A DNA stretch of 64,000 bases from Desulfosarcina alkanivorans. GTDB taxonomy: Bacteria > Desulfobacterota > Desulfobacteria > Desulfobacterales > Desulfosarcinaceae. The notes below the pieces were generated by a model, which saw nothing but the letters and a program-made list of their open reading frames with translations, was not told where the DNA came from and did not search any database. Each line of letters starts with the position of its first letter. Position 1 is the stretch's first letter. The DNA lies in the NCBI RefSeq assembly GCF_009688945.1, contig NZ_AP021874.1, forward strand, positions 124,001 to 188,000, in the 5' to 3' direction. The position numbers were made by a program, and so were the translations under genes. Positions 27,261-35,810 of the stretch are shown here, piece by piece.

Positions 27261-27587
27261 CTATCGATTGATCTCATGAACAATCTCCGGGAATTGCCCC
27301 GTATTGGATTTCAAGGACTCAAGAAGCTCGTCAAAAGCGACAGCAAATCCATTTGAATCGCTGCGGACCACCCTTCCGGAGACCTTGACGGTATTGTCAA
27401 ATCGAAACAGCGGGAATTCGATTATGATGGGCTGGCCTTCGGCGATTTTTCGCGATGTCCTGACGAACAGGCCCCCGGCACCGATGTTCTTGATGATATC
27501 CCGGTGCGTTCCCTCTTTTACGGTGTATTTCGCGATGATATAGGACGTGCGGCGCGAGTGTTTGTGTCGTTTCGACTGCGGTTTCAT
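27261..27587 (-). CDS. PilZ domain protein
   Basis: A 108-residue single-domain protein. The N-terminal KPQSKRHKHSRRTS resembles the RxxxR arm and NIGAGGLFVRT the [D/N]xSxxG loop of c-di-GMP-binding PilZ domains, followed by the usual PIIIEFPLFRF and VSGRVVRSD strands. The loop serine is replaced by Gly (N-I-G-A-G-G), so ligand binding may be weak. The ATG directly abuts the stop codon of the upstream IHF/HU gene, so the two are co-transcribed and probably coupled. Confidence 0.8.
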   Translation of the reverse strand: MKPQSKRHKHSRRTSYIIAKYTVKEGTHRDIIKNIGAGGLFVRTSRKIAEGQPIIIEFPLFRFDNTVKVSGRVVRSDSNGFAVAFDELLESLKSNTGQFPEIVHEINR

Positions 27588-27872
27588 TTATTTCCCGTTC
27601 ACCTTGTCGCGCAGCTTGCCGGAACACTTGAAGGTCACCACCCGCCGTGCCGGCAGGATCGCCTCCTCACCGGTGGCGGGATTCCGGCCTTTGCGTTCCG
27701 CTTTTTCCTTGACGCAGAATTTTCCAAATCCACTGACCAGGACATCATCACCGGATTCCAGGGATGCCTTGATCAGTTCAAGCAGGGTCTCCGTGATTTC
27801 AACGGATTGATTCTTGAGGAATCCGAGTTGATCCTGCATCTGTTCGACGATGGTTTGTTTTGTCAGGGTCAT
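27588..27872 (-). CDS. IHF/HU-family DNA-bending protein (IHF alpha type)
   Basis: A 94-residue nucleoid protein of the HU/IHF fold. The DNA-binding arm is GRNPATGEEAILPARRVVTF and the core VSGFGKFCVKEK; the start TLTKQTIVEQMQ resembles IHF alpha. IHF bends DNA between enhancer sites and sigma-54 promoters, the type of promoter seen at 32420. A GGAG lies about eight bases before the ATG. It is followed without a gap by the PilZ gene. IHF alpha versus HU is inferred from the N-terminal residues and length. Confidence 0.88.
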   Translation of the reverse strand: MTLTKQTIVEQMQDQLGFLKNQSVEITETLLELIKASLESGDDVLVSGFGKFCVKEKAERKGRNPATGEEAILPARRVVTFKCSGKLRDKVNGK

Positions 27873-28026
27873 GGGTGGGTCTCCGAATTACTTGGGGCAC
27901 GGTCAGGAGCAGCGCGCCAACGATTATGCCGATGATTGAAAAAAGCCTGTATGCCTGATCCGAGACATTCTCAAACAGCCAATCAGGCATTCCGCTGTAG
28001 TTTTTTACGTTCAATAAGCGATGCAT
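27799..28026 (-). CDS. Possible small membrane protein upstream of the IHF gene
   Basis: A 75-residue frame with one strong predicted transmembrane helix (AYRLFSIIGIIVGALLLTV) after MPDWLFENVSDQ. An internal ATG at 27990 is an alternative start. Its 3' end overlaps the first 74 bases of the IHF gene in another frame. No clear ribosome binding site is present. The helix is protein-like, but coding is uncertain and no family is recognised. Confidence 0.33.
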   Translation of the reverse strand: MHRLLNVKNYSGMPDWLFENVSDQAYRLFSIIGIIVGALLLTVPQVIRRPTHDPDKTNHRRTDAGSTRIPQESIR

Positions 28027-28474
28027 GCCAAACCAAGCAGATCAATGACGCTTTCATCCTGATGTCCTCTTTCGCTCAGCGGGTGGGGCTGCGGCAGGTG
28101 CAACCGATACACGTTCGCAAATATCTCTTTCCTTGTCAAGGGCTTGGTATCGCTTGACAATATGGGTGATCGCGGATCCGGGGCAGCCGTTTGATTTATC
28201 CGAACGGCCGGTTCCCTGTGTCGGAAGATGCCCCATAGGAAACTGGCAGGATGCAGCGGATTGCATTTGCCTGGGGGATGACCGGGCCAAGGGCGTCAAA
28301 CGCATGGCCTTCAGGCAGTCCTGTTGTCCATTGTATATCCCATAATTTCCTGACAATGGCGGGGAGAACGAAAGGCTGGATTCGTAACCATTATGTGGTT
28401 TCTGGATCTATTATCGGACACTGATGCTTTTAAAGGAAAATGCGATTTTTCCCCAGAAAACACAGGGGCTCAAT
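28027..28474. other. Intergenic stretch before the hybrid kinase
   Basis: No secure gene. A plus-strand frame from a GTG at 28166 to 28345 would encode a 59-residue Cys-rich peptide (including CVGRCPIGNWQDAADCICLG), without a clear ribosome binding site. CCATTGT and ACAATGG at about 28327-28357 form an inverted repeat. Promoters for the minus-strand small frames and for the plus-strand kinase must lie here. Confidence 0.35.
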
Positions 28475-30820
28475 ATGCCTGAAAAACCTTCCTATGAACA
28501 ACTGGAAAAAAGAATCCGTGAGCTGGAGCGCGCCGAATCAGAGCGTAAGATCGCTGTGGAAGCCTTACGGGAGAGTGAGGCCAGGTTCCGGCTGCTTTAC
28601 GAAAGAGCACCTGTCGGCTATCAGTCATTGGACGGTGACGGACAATTTATCGAAGTCAATCAAGCCTGGCTCGATACGTTCGGGTATAAAAAAGAGGAGG
28701 TCATCGGTAAATCCTTCAGCGAATTTCTGCACCCGGACTGGGCGGACCATTTCAAACATAATTTTCCGCGTTTCAAAGCGGTTGGTGAGATTTTGGGCGT
28801 TGAATTTGAAATGGTCAAAAAAAATGGCTCCACCATCTGGGTTTCCTTTAACGGCAGGGTCGTCAAGGACCGCTACGATAACTTCCAGCAAACCCATTGC
28901 GTGCTGCACGACATCACCGAGCAACGGACCGCGGAGCAGGCTATTCATGAGAGCGAAGAAAAATACCGCCGCCTGGCCGAAGAATGCCCGATATCGATCA
29001 TGACATTTGACCACAGCGGCATGGTCACCTTTGTCAACAAATGGCATCTTGAGAAATTTGCGGGGGGCAAACACCCGGCGTCCTTTTTTGTCGGACAGAA
29101 AATCACCGAGTTGCCGGGCATTGTGGGCGCTGGGGTCGCAGATGCACTGGGCAAGGTCTTCGAGGGCAGGCATGTGGTGTTGGATTGTGTGTATTTTCCA
29201 TTTTTTACGGGTGGACACGCCGGATACCAGAGCATAAAGGCCGTACCGATTTACAAAGACGGCCAGTTCGTCAGCGGCATCCTGATCCGGGAAGATGTGA
29301 CCGGGCAAAAACTGGCCGAGGAGGCACTCAAGGAAAGCGAGGCCAAATATCGGGTCATCATGGAGTCGATGAATGACCCGATCTACATCTGTTCTGCAGA
29401 TTTCCGGGTGGAATACATGAACCCTGCCATGATCAAGATGGCCGGCCGCCATGCCATCGGCGAATCTTGCCATAATGTCATTCACGGACTTGATGAAAAA
29501 TGTCCGACATGCATTCATCAAAAAGTGATGGCAGGGGAAAGCATCACCAGGGAGGTTGAGCTTTTAAAGGAAAACCGAACGTTCAGTGTGTCGAACTCGC
29601 CCATTTTCCACGCCGATGGATCCGTTTCCAAACTGACCGTTTTCCGGGATGTGACCAATGTAAAAATAATGGAAAACTGTATCCTGCAGTCCCAGAAGCT
29701 GGAAGCCATCGGAACGCTGGCCGGTGGCATCGCCCATGATTTCAACAATATTCTTTCCGCCGTGATCGGGTATACCGAGATCGCACTGGACGATGAAATG
29801 CCGCTGGACGCCCCGGCCAGGAACAGCCTTGAGAATGTCCTCAAAGCAGGTTTGCGTGCCAAAGACCTGGTTAAACAGATCCTGGCCTTCAGCCGCCAGA
29901 CCCAGTATGAGAAAAAACCGATCAGCCTGGGCCCCATCGTTCAGGAGGTATTAAAGCTGATCCGGGCCTCCCTGCCGACCAATATTGAAATCCGGCAACG
30001 AGGGCTCGGGGGCGGCAGCACGGTTTTTGGGGACCCGATCCAGATTCACCAGGTGCTGATGAACCTGTGCACCAACGCGGGGCATGCCATGCGAAATAGC
30101 GGCGGCCTTCTGGAGGTGGGGCTGTCAAGGGTCGAATACAGCCCTTCCGACATAACGAAACCCATGGACGTGAAACCCGGGGCCTATGTGGAATTGACCG
30201 TTGCGGACAGCGGCCCCGGGATGTCGCCGACCGTTCGGGAACAGATTTTCAATCCGTTTTTCACCACCAAGGCCAAGGAGGAGGGCACCGGGCTGGGCCT
30301 GTCCGTGGCCCATGGCATCGTCAAGGAGCATGACGGCGCGATTCGGGTCGACAGCCAACCGGGTGCAGGAACCACCTTCAGCATATTTTTGCCGCTTCTG
30401 GCCGACGCCAAAGAAACGGATGCCGCTCCCGAGGAACCATTGCCGCCCGGTACCGAACGCATCCTGGTGGTCGACGATGAAAAAGCCATTGCCAACGTGT
30501 CCAAAATGATATTGGAACGGCTCGGCTACCGGGTGACGGCCGTGTCGAGCAGCCTGGACGCCCTCGACCGGTTTGCCGGGCATCCAGCCGACTTTGATCT
30601 TGTCATCACCGACCAGACCATGCCCGTGATCACCGGAGATCAATTGGCGTTAAAGATCTGGGCCCTTCGACCGGATATCCCCGTTATCCTGTGCACCGGA
30701 TTCAGCCATGTGGTCGACGAAGTCCATGCCAGAAAAATAGGAATCCGGGATTTCATCATGAAACCGGTTGTCCGCCGTGACCTTGCCGTTAACGTCCGGC
30801 GGGTCCTGGACGAAGGATAA
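28475..30820 (+). CDS. PAS-PAS-PAS hybrid sensor histidine kinase with receiver domain
   Basis: Soluble 781-residue hybrid kinase. A short coiled coil leads into three PAS domains (about 30-150, 160-280 and 290-400). The third holds a Cys group (ESCHNVIHGLDEKCPTC) that could bind a metal or sense redox state. HisKA has its phospho-His in GGIAHDFNN, and HATPase motifs DSGPGM and GTGLGLSV are intact. The receiver has ILVVDDEK and the phospho-acceptor in VITDQTMP. A start at 28424 is possible; the ATG at 28475 gives the usual N-terminus (MPEKPSYEQLEKRIRELE). The NtrC-type regulator begins 13 bases after the stop, so the two form one signalling pair. Confidence 0.9.
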   Translation: MPEKPSYEQLEKRIRELERAESERKIAVEALRESEARFRLLYERAPVGYQSLDGDGQFIEVNQAWLDTFGYKKEEVIGKSFSEFLHPDWADHFKHNFPRFKAVGEILGVEFEMVKKNGSTIWVSFNGRVVKDRYDNFQQTHCVLHDITEQRTAEQAIHESEEKYRRLAEECPISIMTFDHSGMVTFVNKWHLEKFAGGKHPASFFVGQKITELPGIVGAGVADALGKVFEGRHVVLDCVYFPFFTGGHAGYQSIKAVPIYKDGQFVSGILIREDVTGQKLAEEALKESEAKYRVIMESMNDPIYICSADFRVEYMNPAMIKMAGRHAIGESCHNVIHGLDEKCPTCIHQKVMAGESITREVELLKENRTFSVSNSPIFHADGSVSKLTVFRDVTNVKIMENCILQSQKLEAIGTLAGGIAHDFNNILSAVIGYTEIALDDEMPLDAPARNSLENVLKAGLRAKDLVKQILAFSRQTQYEKKPISLGPIVQEVLKLIRASLPTNIEIRQRGLGGGSTVFGDPIQIHQVLMNLCTNAGHAMRNSGGLLEVGLSRVEYSPSDITKPMDVKPGAYVELTVADSGPGMSPTVREQIFNPFFTTKAKEEGTGLGLSVAHGIVKEHDGAIRVDSQPGAGTTFSIFLPLLADAKETDAAPEEPLPPGTERILVVDDEKAIANVSKMILERLGYRVTAVSSSLDALDRFAGHPADFDLVITDQTMPVITGDQLALKIWALRPDIPVILCTGFSHVVDEVHARKIGIRDFIMKPVVRRDLAVNVRRVLDEG

Positions 30821-30833
30821 AATTAACAAGCCC

Positions 30834-32231
30834 ATGGCGAAGATACTGCTCATCGATGATGATCACATGCTGTGCGAAATGGTGTGCCGGAAACTGCACA
30901 CGCTCGGGCACGAAACCGTCAGCGCCCATACATTGTCCCACGGACTAGAGGCGGCTTTCGGGGCCACGTTTGACCTGCTGCTGCTGGACGTTCGCCTGCC
31001 CGACGGCAGCGGACTCGAAGCACTGCCCCAATTCAGGGCAACCGAGTATCGGCCTGAAGTGATCATCATCACCGGCGAAGGGGACCCTGAAGGTGCCGAA
31101 CTGGCCCTTGAGATCGGAGCCTGGGATTACATTGAAAAACCGCTTTCCATGCGGGAAATTACCCTGCAGATAACGCGTGCGCTGGAATACCGCCATGAAA
31201 AAATGGTTTGCCGGCCGGCACGGCTATTGAGAAAGGACGGCATTATTGGCAGTGATCCCAAACTTGAAATGTGCCTGGAATCGGTCGCCCGGAGTGCCAT
31301 TACCGTTGCCCCTGTGTTGATTACCGGCGAGACCGGCACCGGCAAGGAGCTTTTTGCCAGAGCCGTGCATGACAACAGTCGCCGGGCGTCTGGTCCTTTC
31401 GTGGTGCTCGATTGTGCCACCGTTCCTGAAAAATTGGTCGAAAGCATGCTTTTCGGGCACCATCAAGGCGCCTTTACCGGGGCGGATAGAACCCGTGATG
31501 GTCTGATTTTGCAGGCGGACAACGGCACTCTTTTCATGGACGAAGTCGGGGAACTGCCTCCACCGATCCAGAAAGCCTTTTTGCGGGTGCTGCAGGAACG
31601 TCGCTTCCGGCCGGTTGGCGGCAGCCGGGAGCTGACAAGCGACTTCAGGTTAATCGCTGCCACCAACCGGGATCTTGAAACCATGGTGCAGGGCGGGCAG
31701 TTTCGCAAAGACCTCCTTTTCCGGCTCAAGGCGTCCGCTATTCACCTGCCGCCGCTCAAAGAGAGACCGACGGACATCGAAGTCCTGGCGCTGCACTACA
31801 TAAACGTTTTATGTAAACGCTACGGTTCGGTCCTGAAGGGGGTTTCCCCGGAATTTATGCAAACCCTTCAGGATTATGTGTGGCCCGGTAATGTCCGCGA
31901 ACTGATAAATGCAATCGACTGTGCCATTGCCAATGCGCAGGGGCATGAAGTCTTGTTTCCCATACACCTTCCGACAGCCATGCGAATCTGCCTTAAGCGC
32001 CAGACGATCCGTAAAAATGCGGCCATGGCTGTTTCCAGGGCAGGCACGAAAACACAGGAATCCCAACTTCCCAGTTTGAAATCGTCACTTGAAGAAACGG
32101 AGAAGTGGTACCTTCAATCCTTGATGATCCGTGTCCACGGTGACATCAAAGCGGCGTGCCGCGTTTCAGGCCTGTCCCGTTCAGGGTTATACGCCCGCCT
32201 AAAGAAATACAGCATCGCACGCCCTGCCTGA
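30834..32231 (+). CDS. Sigma-54-dependent response regulator (NtrC family)
   Basis: A 465-residue enhancer-binding protein. Receiver domain 1-120 with phospho-acceptor Asp52 in LLLLDVRLPDGSG. AAA+ domain with Walker A GETGTGKE, the sigma-54-contacting GAFTGA loop intact, and Walker B TLFMDEVGE. The C-terminal Fis-type helix-turn-helix is DIKAACRVSGLSRSGLYARL. The ATG at 30834 is 13 bases after the kinase stop; an upstream extension overlaps the kinase. Three near-identical palindromes (32265-32321) and a sigma-54 promoter (32420) directly follow the gene and precede a chemoreceptor, so that gene is its most likely target. Confidence 0.95.
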   Translation: MAKILLIDDDHMLCEMVCRKLHTLGHETVSAHTLSHGLEAAFGATFDLLLLDVRLPDGSGLEALPQFRATEYRPEVIIITGEGDPEGAELALEIGAWDYIEKPLSMREITLQITRALEYRHEKMVCRPARLLRKDGIIGSDPKLEMCLESVARSAITVAPVLITGETGTGKELFARAVHDNSRRASGPFVVLDCATVPEKLVESMLFGHHQGAFTGADRTRDGLILQADNGTLFMDEVGELPPPIQKAFLRVLQERRFRPVGGSRELTSDFRLIAATNRDLETMVQGGQFRKDLLFRLKASAIHLPPLKERPTDIEVLALHYINVLCKRYGSVLKGVSPEFMQTLQDYVWPGNVRELINAIDCAIANAQGHEVLFPIHLPTAMRICLKRQTIRKNAAMAVSRAGTKTQESQLPSLKSSLEETEKWYLQSLMIRVHGDIKAACRVSGLSRSGLYARLKKYSIARPA

Positions 32232-32264
32232 TTTTTTTTGTCACTTTTTCCTGCAGATCGTCCT

Positions 32265-32321
32265 GTCCAGATATTGGGACGCGTCCACAGATGGGGACAA
32301 CCGGCGTCCAGGGACTTGGAC
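32265..32321. promoter_or_regulatory. Three GTCC-N8-GGAC palindromes: candidate enhancer sites
   Basis: The three sites are GTCCAGATATTGGGAC at 32265-32280, GTCCACAGATGGGGAC at 32283-32298 and GTCCAGGGACTTGGAC at 32306-32321. Their consensus with flanks is YGTCCAN6KGGACR. They lie about 100-155 bp upstream of the sigma-54 promoter at 32420, the normal distance for an upstream activating sequence bound by a dimeric NtrC-type regulator. Confidence 0.75.
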
Positions 32322-32419
32322 GACTGCCTCTCGTCATTGCTGTCAGGCACATCCAAAATATTTTATAACTTTTTTGAAACAATACAAAAAATTGCTTCTT
32401 GGCAGGGCGGGGGAATTGT

Positions 32420-32435
32420 TGGCACATGATTTGAT
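32420..32435 (+). promoter_or_regulatory. Sigma-54 promoter upstream of the chemoreceptor gene
   Basis: TGGCACATGATTTGAT matches the consensus TGGCACRNNNNTTGCW at 15 of 16 positions (A instead of C at position 15). Transcription would start about 12 bases later, leaving a short leader before the ATG at 32480. Confidence 0.8.
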
Positions 32436-32479
32436 CTCCAATTGGATAACTATTCACGTTCGGTGATTCACACATTCAA

Positions 32480-34480
32480 ATGGGGTTTCAAAAAATGAAA
32501 AAACTTACCATCGGAATGAAAATCGGGGGCGGTTTTGCTTTGGTCCTGTCGCTGCTCGTTATTTCGTCCCTGGTGTCATGGCGCGGCATCGACCACATGC
32601 TGCAAGGCTTTGTCTCCTATCGCGGTCTTGCGCGAGACACCAATCTTTCGGGGCGCCTGCAGGCCAACATGCTTATGGTTCGCATGAACGTCAAAGACTT
32701 CATCATTACCGGAAGCGACGAGGATGTTCAGCAGTACCATCACTACCTGGAAAAGATGAACACGTTTCTGGAAGATGCCCAAAAGGAGATCCGGGATCCG
32801 GAACGGGCTGAAAAAATAGCTTTTATATCCAAAGTGGTCGGAGAGTACGAACAGGGATTCGACAAAGTTGTCGGCTACAACCAAGAACGCAACCGGATGG
32901 TTAATGATGTTCTGAACGTCATCGGGCCACAAAACGAAAAAGACCTGACCCGTGTCATGACTTCCGCTGAGCATGACGGCGATGCGCAGGTCGCCTTTCA
33001 GGCCGGCATGGCCCTGCGAAAATTGCTGTTGGGTCGCCTTTACGGGGTCAAGTTCCTGGATACCAATGCCAAGGCCGATGCGGACCGGGCGCTGGCCGAG
33101 CTTGAAGGCGCCGACGAAAACATGAAGGCCCTGGACACGCTCATCGAGAACCCAAAGCGGCGGGCGCTTCTGAAAAAGATTGAAGCGGCCGATGAGCGGT
33201 ATCGCGCCACATTCAAACAATTAAATGCGCTTATCGTCGCGCGCAACGAAATCATCACAGGAACTCTGGACCGCATCGGCCCTGAGATCGCCAAGGCCGT
33301 CGAGGACGTGAAACTCTCCGTCAAAGCAGAGCAGGATGAACTGGGGCCGAGACTTCAGGCGGCAAGCCGCCGGCTGGTAACCATCGTGCTGGTGGTTTCG
33401 CTCATCGCCCTTGCCGCAGGAGCGGTGATAACCGTTTTGATTACCCGGGCCATCACCGTGCCAGTGTCCAGGGCTGTCATTTTTGCCGAGAACATGGCGA
33501 AAGGCGACCTCAGGCAGACCGTTGCGATCAATCGGCGGGATGAAATCGGAACGCTGGCCAGGGCATTGAACAACATGGCATTGAACCTGAGAAAAATGTT
33601 TAAGGAGGTCTCGGGGGGCGTGGAAACCCTGTCGTCATCATCGACTGAGCTTTCTGCCATCTCCCAGCAGATGGCCTCCAGCGCTGAACAGACCTCCGGC
33701 AAATCCAATCAGGTGGCCGCCGCTTCGGAACAGATGAGCGCCAACATGAACAGTGTGGCGGCCGCTTCGGAGCAGGCTTCCGCCAACGTCCAGATGGTTG
33801 CCGCCGCTTCCGAGCAGATGAGTGCTACCATCAACGAGATTGCCGGTAATACGGAAAAGGGGCGCATGATTACCGGTAACGCCGTCTCCCAGGCGAAAAA
33901 CGTTTCGGCCCGCGTCGCCGAACTCGGCAAGGCGGCCGTGGATGTGGGCAAGGTCACCGAAACCATCAACGATATCTCAGAGCAGACCAACCTTTTGGCC
34001 CTCAACGCCACCATCGAAGCCGCCCGGGCTGGCGAAGCCGGAAAGGGGTTTGCCGTCGTGGCAAACGAAATCAAGGAACTGGCCAAACAGACCGCCGAGG
34101 CCACCCAGGACATCCGCCTGAAAATCGAAGGCATTCAGGGCTCGACCGAAGGCACTGTGGCTGAGATCAATCAGATCGAAACCGTGATAAACGATATCAA
34201 CGAGATCGTGGCCACCATCGCCACAGCTGTTGAAGAACAATCGACCTCGACCCAAGAGATCGCCAGCAATGTCAGCCAGGCGGCCCAGGGGATTCAGGAC
34301 GTCAACGAGAATGTCGCTGAGAGTTCGACGGTATCTGCGGGCATCGCCACCGATGTGCTGGAAGTGAACCAGGCCGCCGGTGAGATGGCCGATGGCAGCA
34401 TCCAGGTCAACACCAGTGCAAGAGAACTGTCCAGACTTTCCGAAAGTCTCCAGCAGATGGTGGATCAATTTAAAATCTGA
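32480..34480 (+). CDS. Methyl-accepting chemotaxis protein
   Basis: Inner-membrane chemoreceptor of 666 residues. Transmembrane helix 1 lies at about 13-34, a helical periplasmic sensor at 35-290, helix 2 at about 292-318, then HAMP and a cytoplasmic signalling coiled coil. The hairpin tip is [20 protein letters not shown], the conserved CheA/CheW contact. The sensor is all-helical with a repeated [11 protein letters not shown] / [14 protein letters not shown] pattern and resembles the HBM/4HB bimodular type; its ligand is unknown. The ATG at 32495 is an alternative start. It is preceded by operator and sigma-54 elements, so expression is probably controlled by the regulator at 30834. No CheA or CheW gene is in the window. 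Confidence 0.93.
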   Translation: MGFQKMKKLTIGMKIGGGFALVLSLLVISSLVSWRGIDHMLQGFVSYRGLARDTNLSGRLQANMLMVRMNVKDFIITGSDEDVQQYHHYLEKMNTFLEDAQKEIRDPERAEKIAFISKVVGEYEQGFDKVVGYNQERNRMVNDVLNVIGPQNEKDLTRVMTSAEHDGDAQVAFQAGMALRKLLLGRLYGVKFLDTNAKADADRALAELEGADENMKALDTLIENPKRRALLKKIEAADERYRATFKQLNALIVARNEIITGTLDRIGPEIAKAVEDVKLSVKAEQDELGPRLQAASRRLVTIVLVVSLIALAAGAVITVLITRAITVPVSRAVIFAENMAKGDLRQTVAINRRDEIGTLARALNNMALNLRKMFKEVSGGVETLSSSSTELSAISQQMASSAEQTSGKSNQVAAASEQMSANMNSVAAASEQASANVQMVAAASEQMSATINEIAGNTEKGRMITGNAVSQAKNVSARVAELGKAAVDVGKVTETINDISEQTNLLALNATIEAARAGEAGKGFAVVANEIKELAKQTAEATQDIRLKIEGIQGSTEGTVAEINQIETVINDINEIVATIATAVEEQSTSTQEIASNVSQAAQGIQDVNENVAESSTVSAGIATDVLEVNQAAGEMADGSIQVNTSARELSRLSESLQQMVDQFKI

Positions 34481-34804
34481 CCGTTCTTCTGAACGCACGA
34501 AATGAAATGAAAAGTGAAGGGAACTCCAAGGAATTCAAAAGATAAAAGTGCTGCCAGCGACCTATGCCCGGCGGATCACCCATGAGGCCAATGTCGATTC
34601 ATCTGTTACCAGGTCCGGGAGCGCACGATATCCGTCGTGGAAAAGAGGGGGGGCTTGAATTCGGCCGGTTCAAACCGGTGGCTGACGGCATCATGCTCGA
34701 CTGGCAGGATCATCTGGCCCGGCTCATGAAAGAAGGGCGGTTTAACCTGTATCCACCCGGCTCGTGTGCGAAAACCGGTCAACTGCCCCTCTTTTTTGAG
34801 GTTC
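34481..34804. other. Gene-free stretch between convergent genes
   Basis: No reliable gene; a plus-strand frame at 34564-34959 overlaps the TSUP gene antisense and lacks protein-like composition. No strong terminator hairpin was identified for either convergent gene. Confidence 0.4.
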
Positions 34805-35521
34805 CTATATGGCCCCCTTCAGTATCAGCCTTGCCGATACAACCACCAGGAAGATCCCCAGCACGCGCCGAAACCGGATCTCCGAAATGCGGTGGAAGGT
34901 ATGGTTGCCTAAATAAATGCCGGCGAGCATGGAGGGGAACATCAGCAGGCCCCAGATAAAAATTCTTTTCTCAAAGAGGCCGTTGACGATAAAGGTGGCC
35001 GTCTGTGCCAGTGCCGCGGGGATAAAAATGAGAACCAGCAGCCTTCTGAGGTGGCGCTTGTCGAGATGCCGGCTGAAGTAAAGGATCAACGGGGGCGCGT
35101 TGATGCCGATGAACCCGCCGCAAAAGCCGGCCAGGGTGCCCACGCCCAGATCCATCGCTTTTGCGCCGGCGGGAGGATGCCCGGTGTCCCGGGACGGCGG
35201 AACCCGAAAAAGAAACCACAGGGCCGTCAGCAGAAAAGCCGCTCCCAGAATTAACTGAAATTGATGGTTGGGGATATGTTTGAGGGCCGCGGCGCCCGAT
35301 ACGGAACCGGCCACCATGAGTGCCGCGATGGGCATCCAGTATCGCGGAGCCAGGCGGACCGGATCGATCCGAACCATGCTGAACCCGCCAAAGATGTTGA
35401 TGAACGACGCCAGCACGATGGTCAGTTTGGGTTCCATGATCAGAGAACACAGGGCGACAATCACCGTCGTGGTGCCTGTTCCGGTGACCCCTTTGAGGAA
35501 AAAGGCAAGCATGCCGATCAT
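34805..35521 (-). CDS. TSUP (TauE/SafE-type) anion permease
   Basis: Polytopic inner-membrane protein, 238 residues with about seven or eight helices, of the sulfite exporter TauE/SafE superfamily. Members export or import sulfite, sulfoacetate and similar anions. The repeated internal halves start FFLKGVTGTGTTTVIVA and LGVGTLAGFCGGFIGINAPP, both with the Gly-rich TSUP signature. The first ATG (35521) truncates helix 1 and lies 27 bases after a perfect GGAGG (35549-35553). The in-frame codon at the ideal distance, 35542, is ATA, which would add NHIFIP. The true start may thus be a non-standard codon or a sequence error. Confidence 0.85.
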   Translation of the reverse strand: MIGMLAFFLKGVTGTGTTTVIVALCSLIMEPKLTIVLASFINIFGGFSMVRIDPVRLAPRYWMPIAALMVAGSVSGAAALKHIPNHQFQLILGAAFLLTALWFLFRVPPSRDTGHPPAGAKAMDLGVGTLAGFCGGFIGINAPPLILYFSRHLDKRHLRRLLVLIFIPAALAQTATFIVNGLFEKRIFIWGLLMFPSMLAGIYLGNHTFHRISEIRFRRVLGIFLVVVSARLILKGAI

Positions 35522-35810
35522 TGGGATGAAGATATGGTTTATGCGTCACCTCCGGTGGTTCCATGGGGTGGGAAGCGGCCATGACAGGCTGGAACACCCG
35601 TTTTGTCGACGCGTGCATCCCCCAATCTTTTTTTGGCGGCTTCATCTGCCCGGACGATATTCCGATCCATGGCGCCGATCAAGGATTTAATGGCCTGGCG
35701 CATCGTTGCGGACGCTCATTGTTTTTGGCGAAACACCGCCGCCGGTCCCTGATTCACATGCATGCCCCGCTGGTGTGATGATCCCGTACGGCCCTTCGCC
35801 GTTGTCAAAA

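Noticed and set aside
34564..34959. 131-residue plus-strand frame after the chemoreceptor gene
   Set aside because: Half of it lies antisense to the TSUP permease, and it lacks any motif or good start signal.
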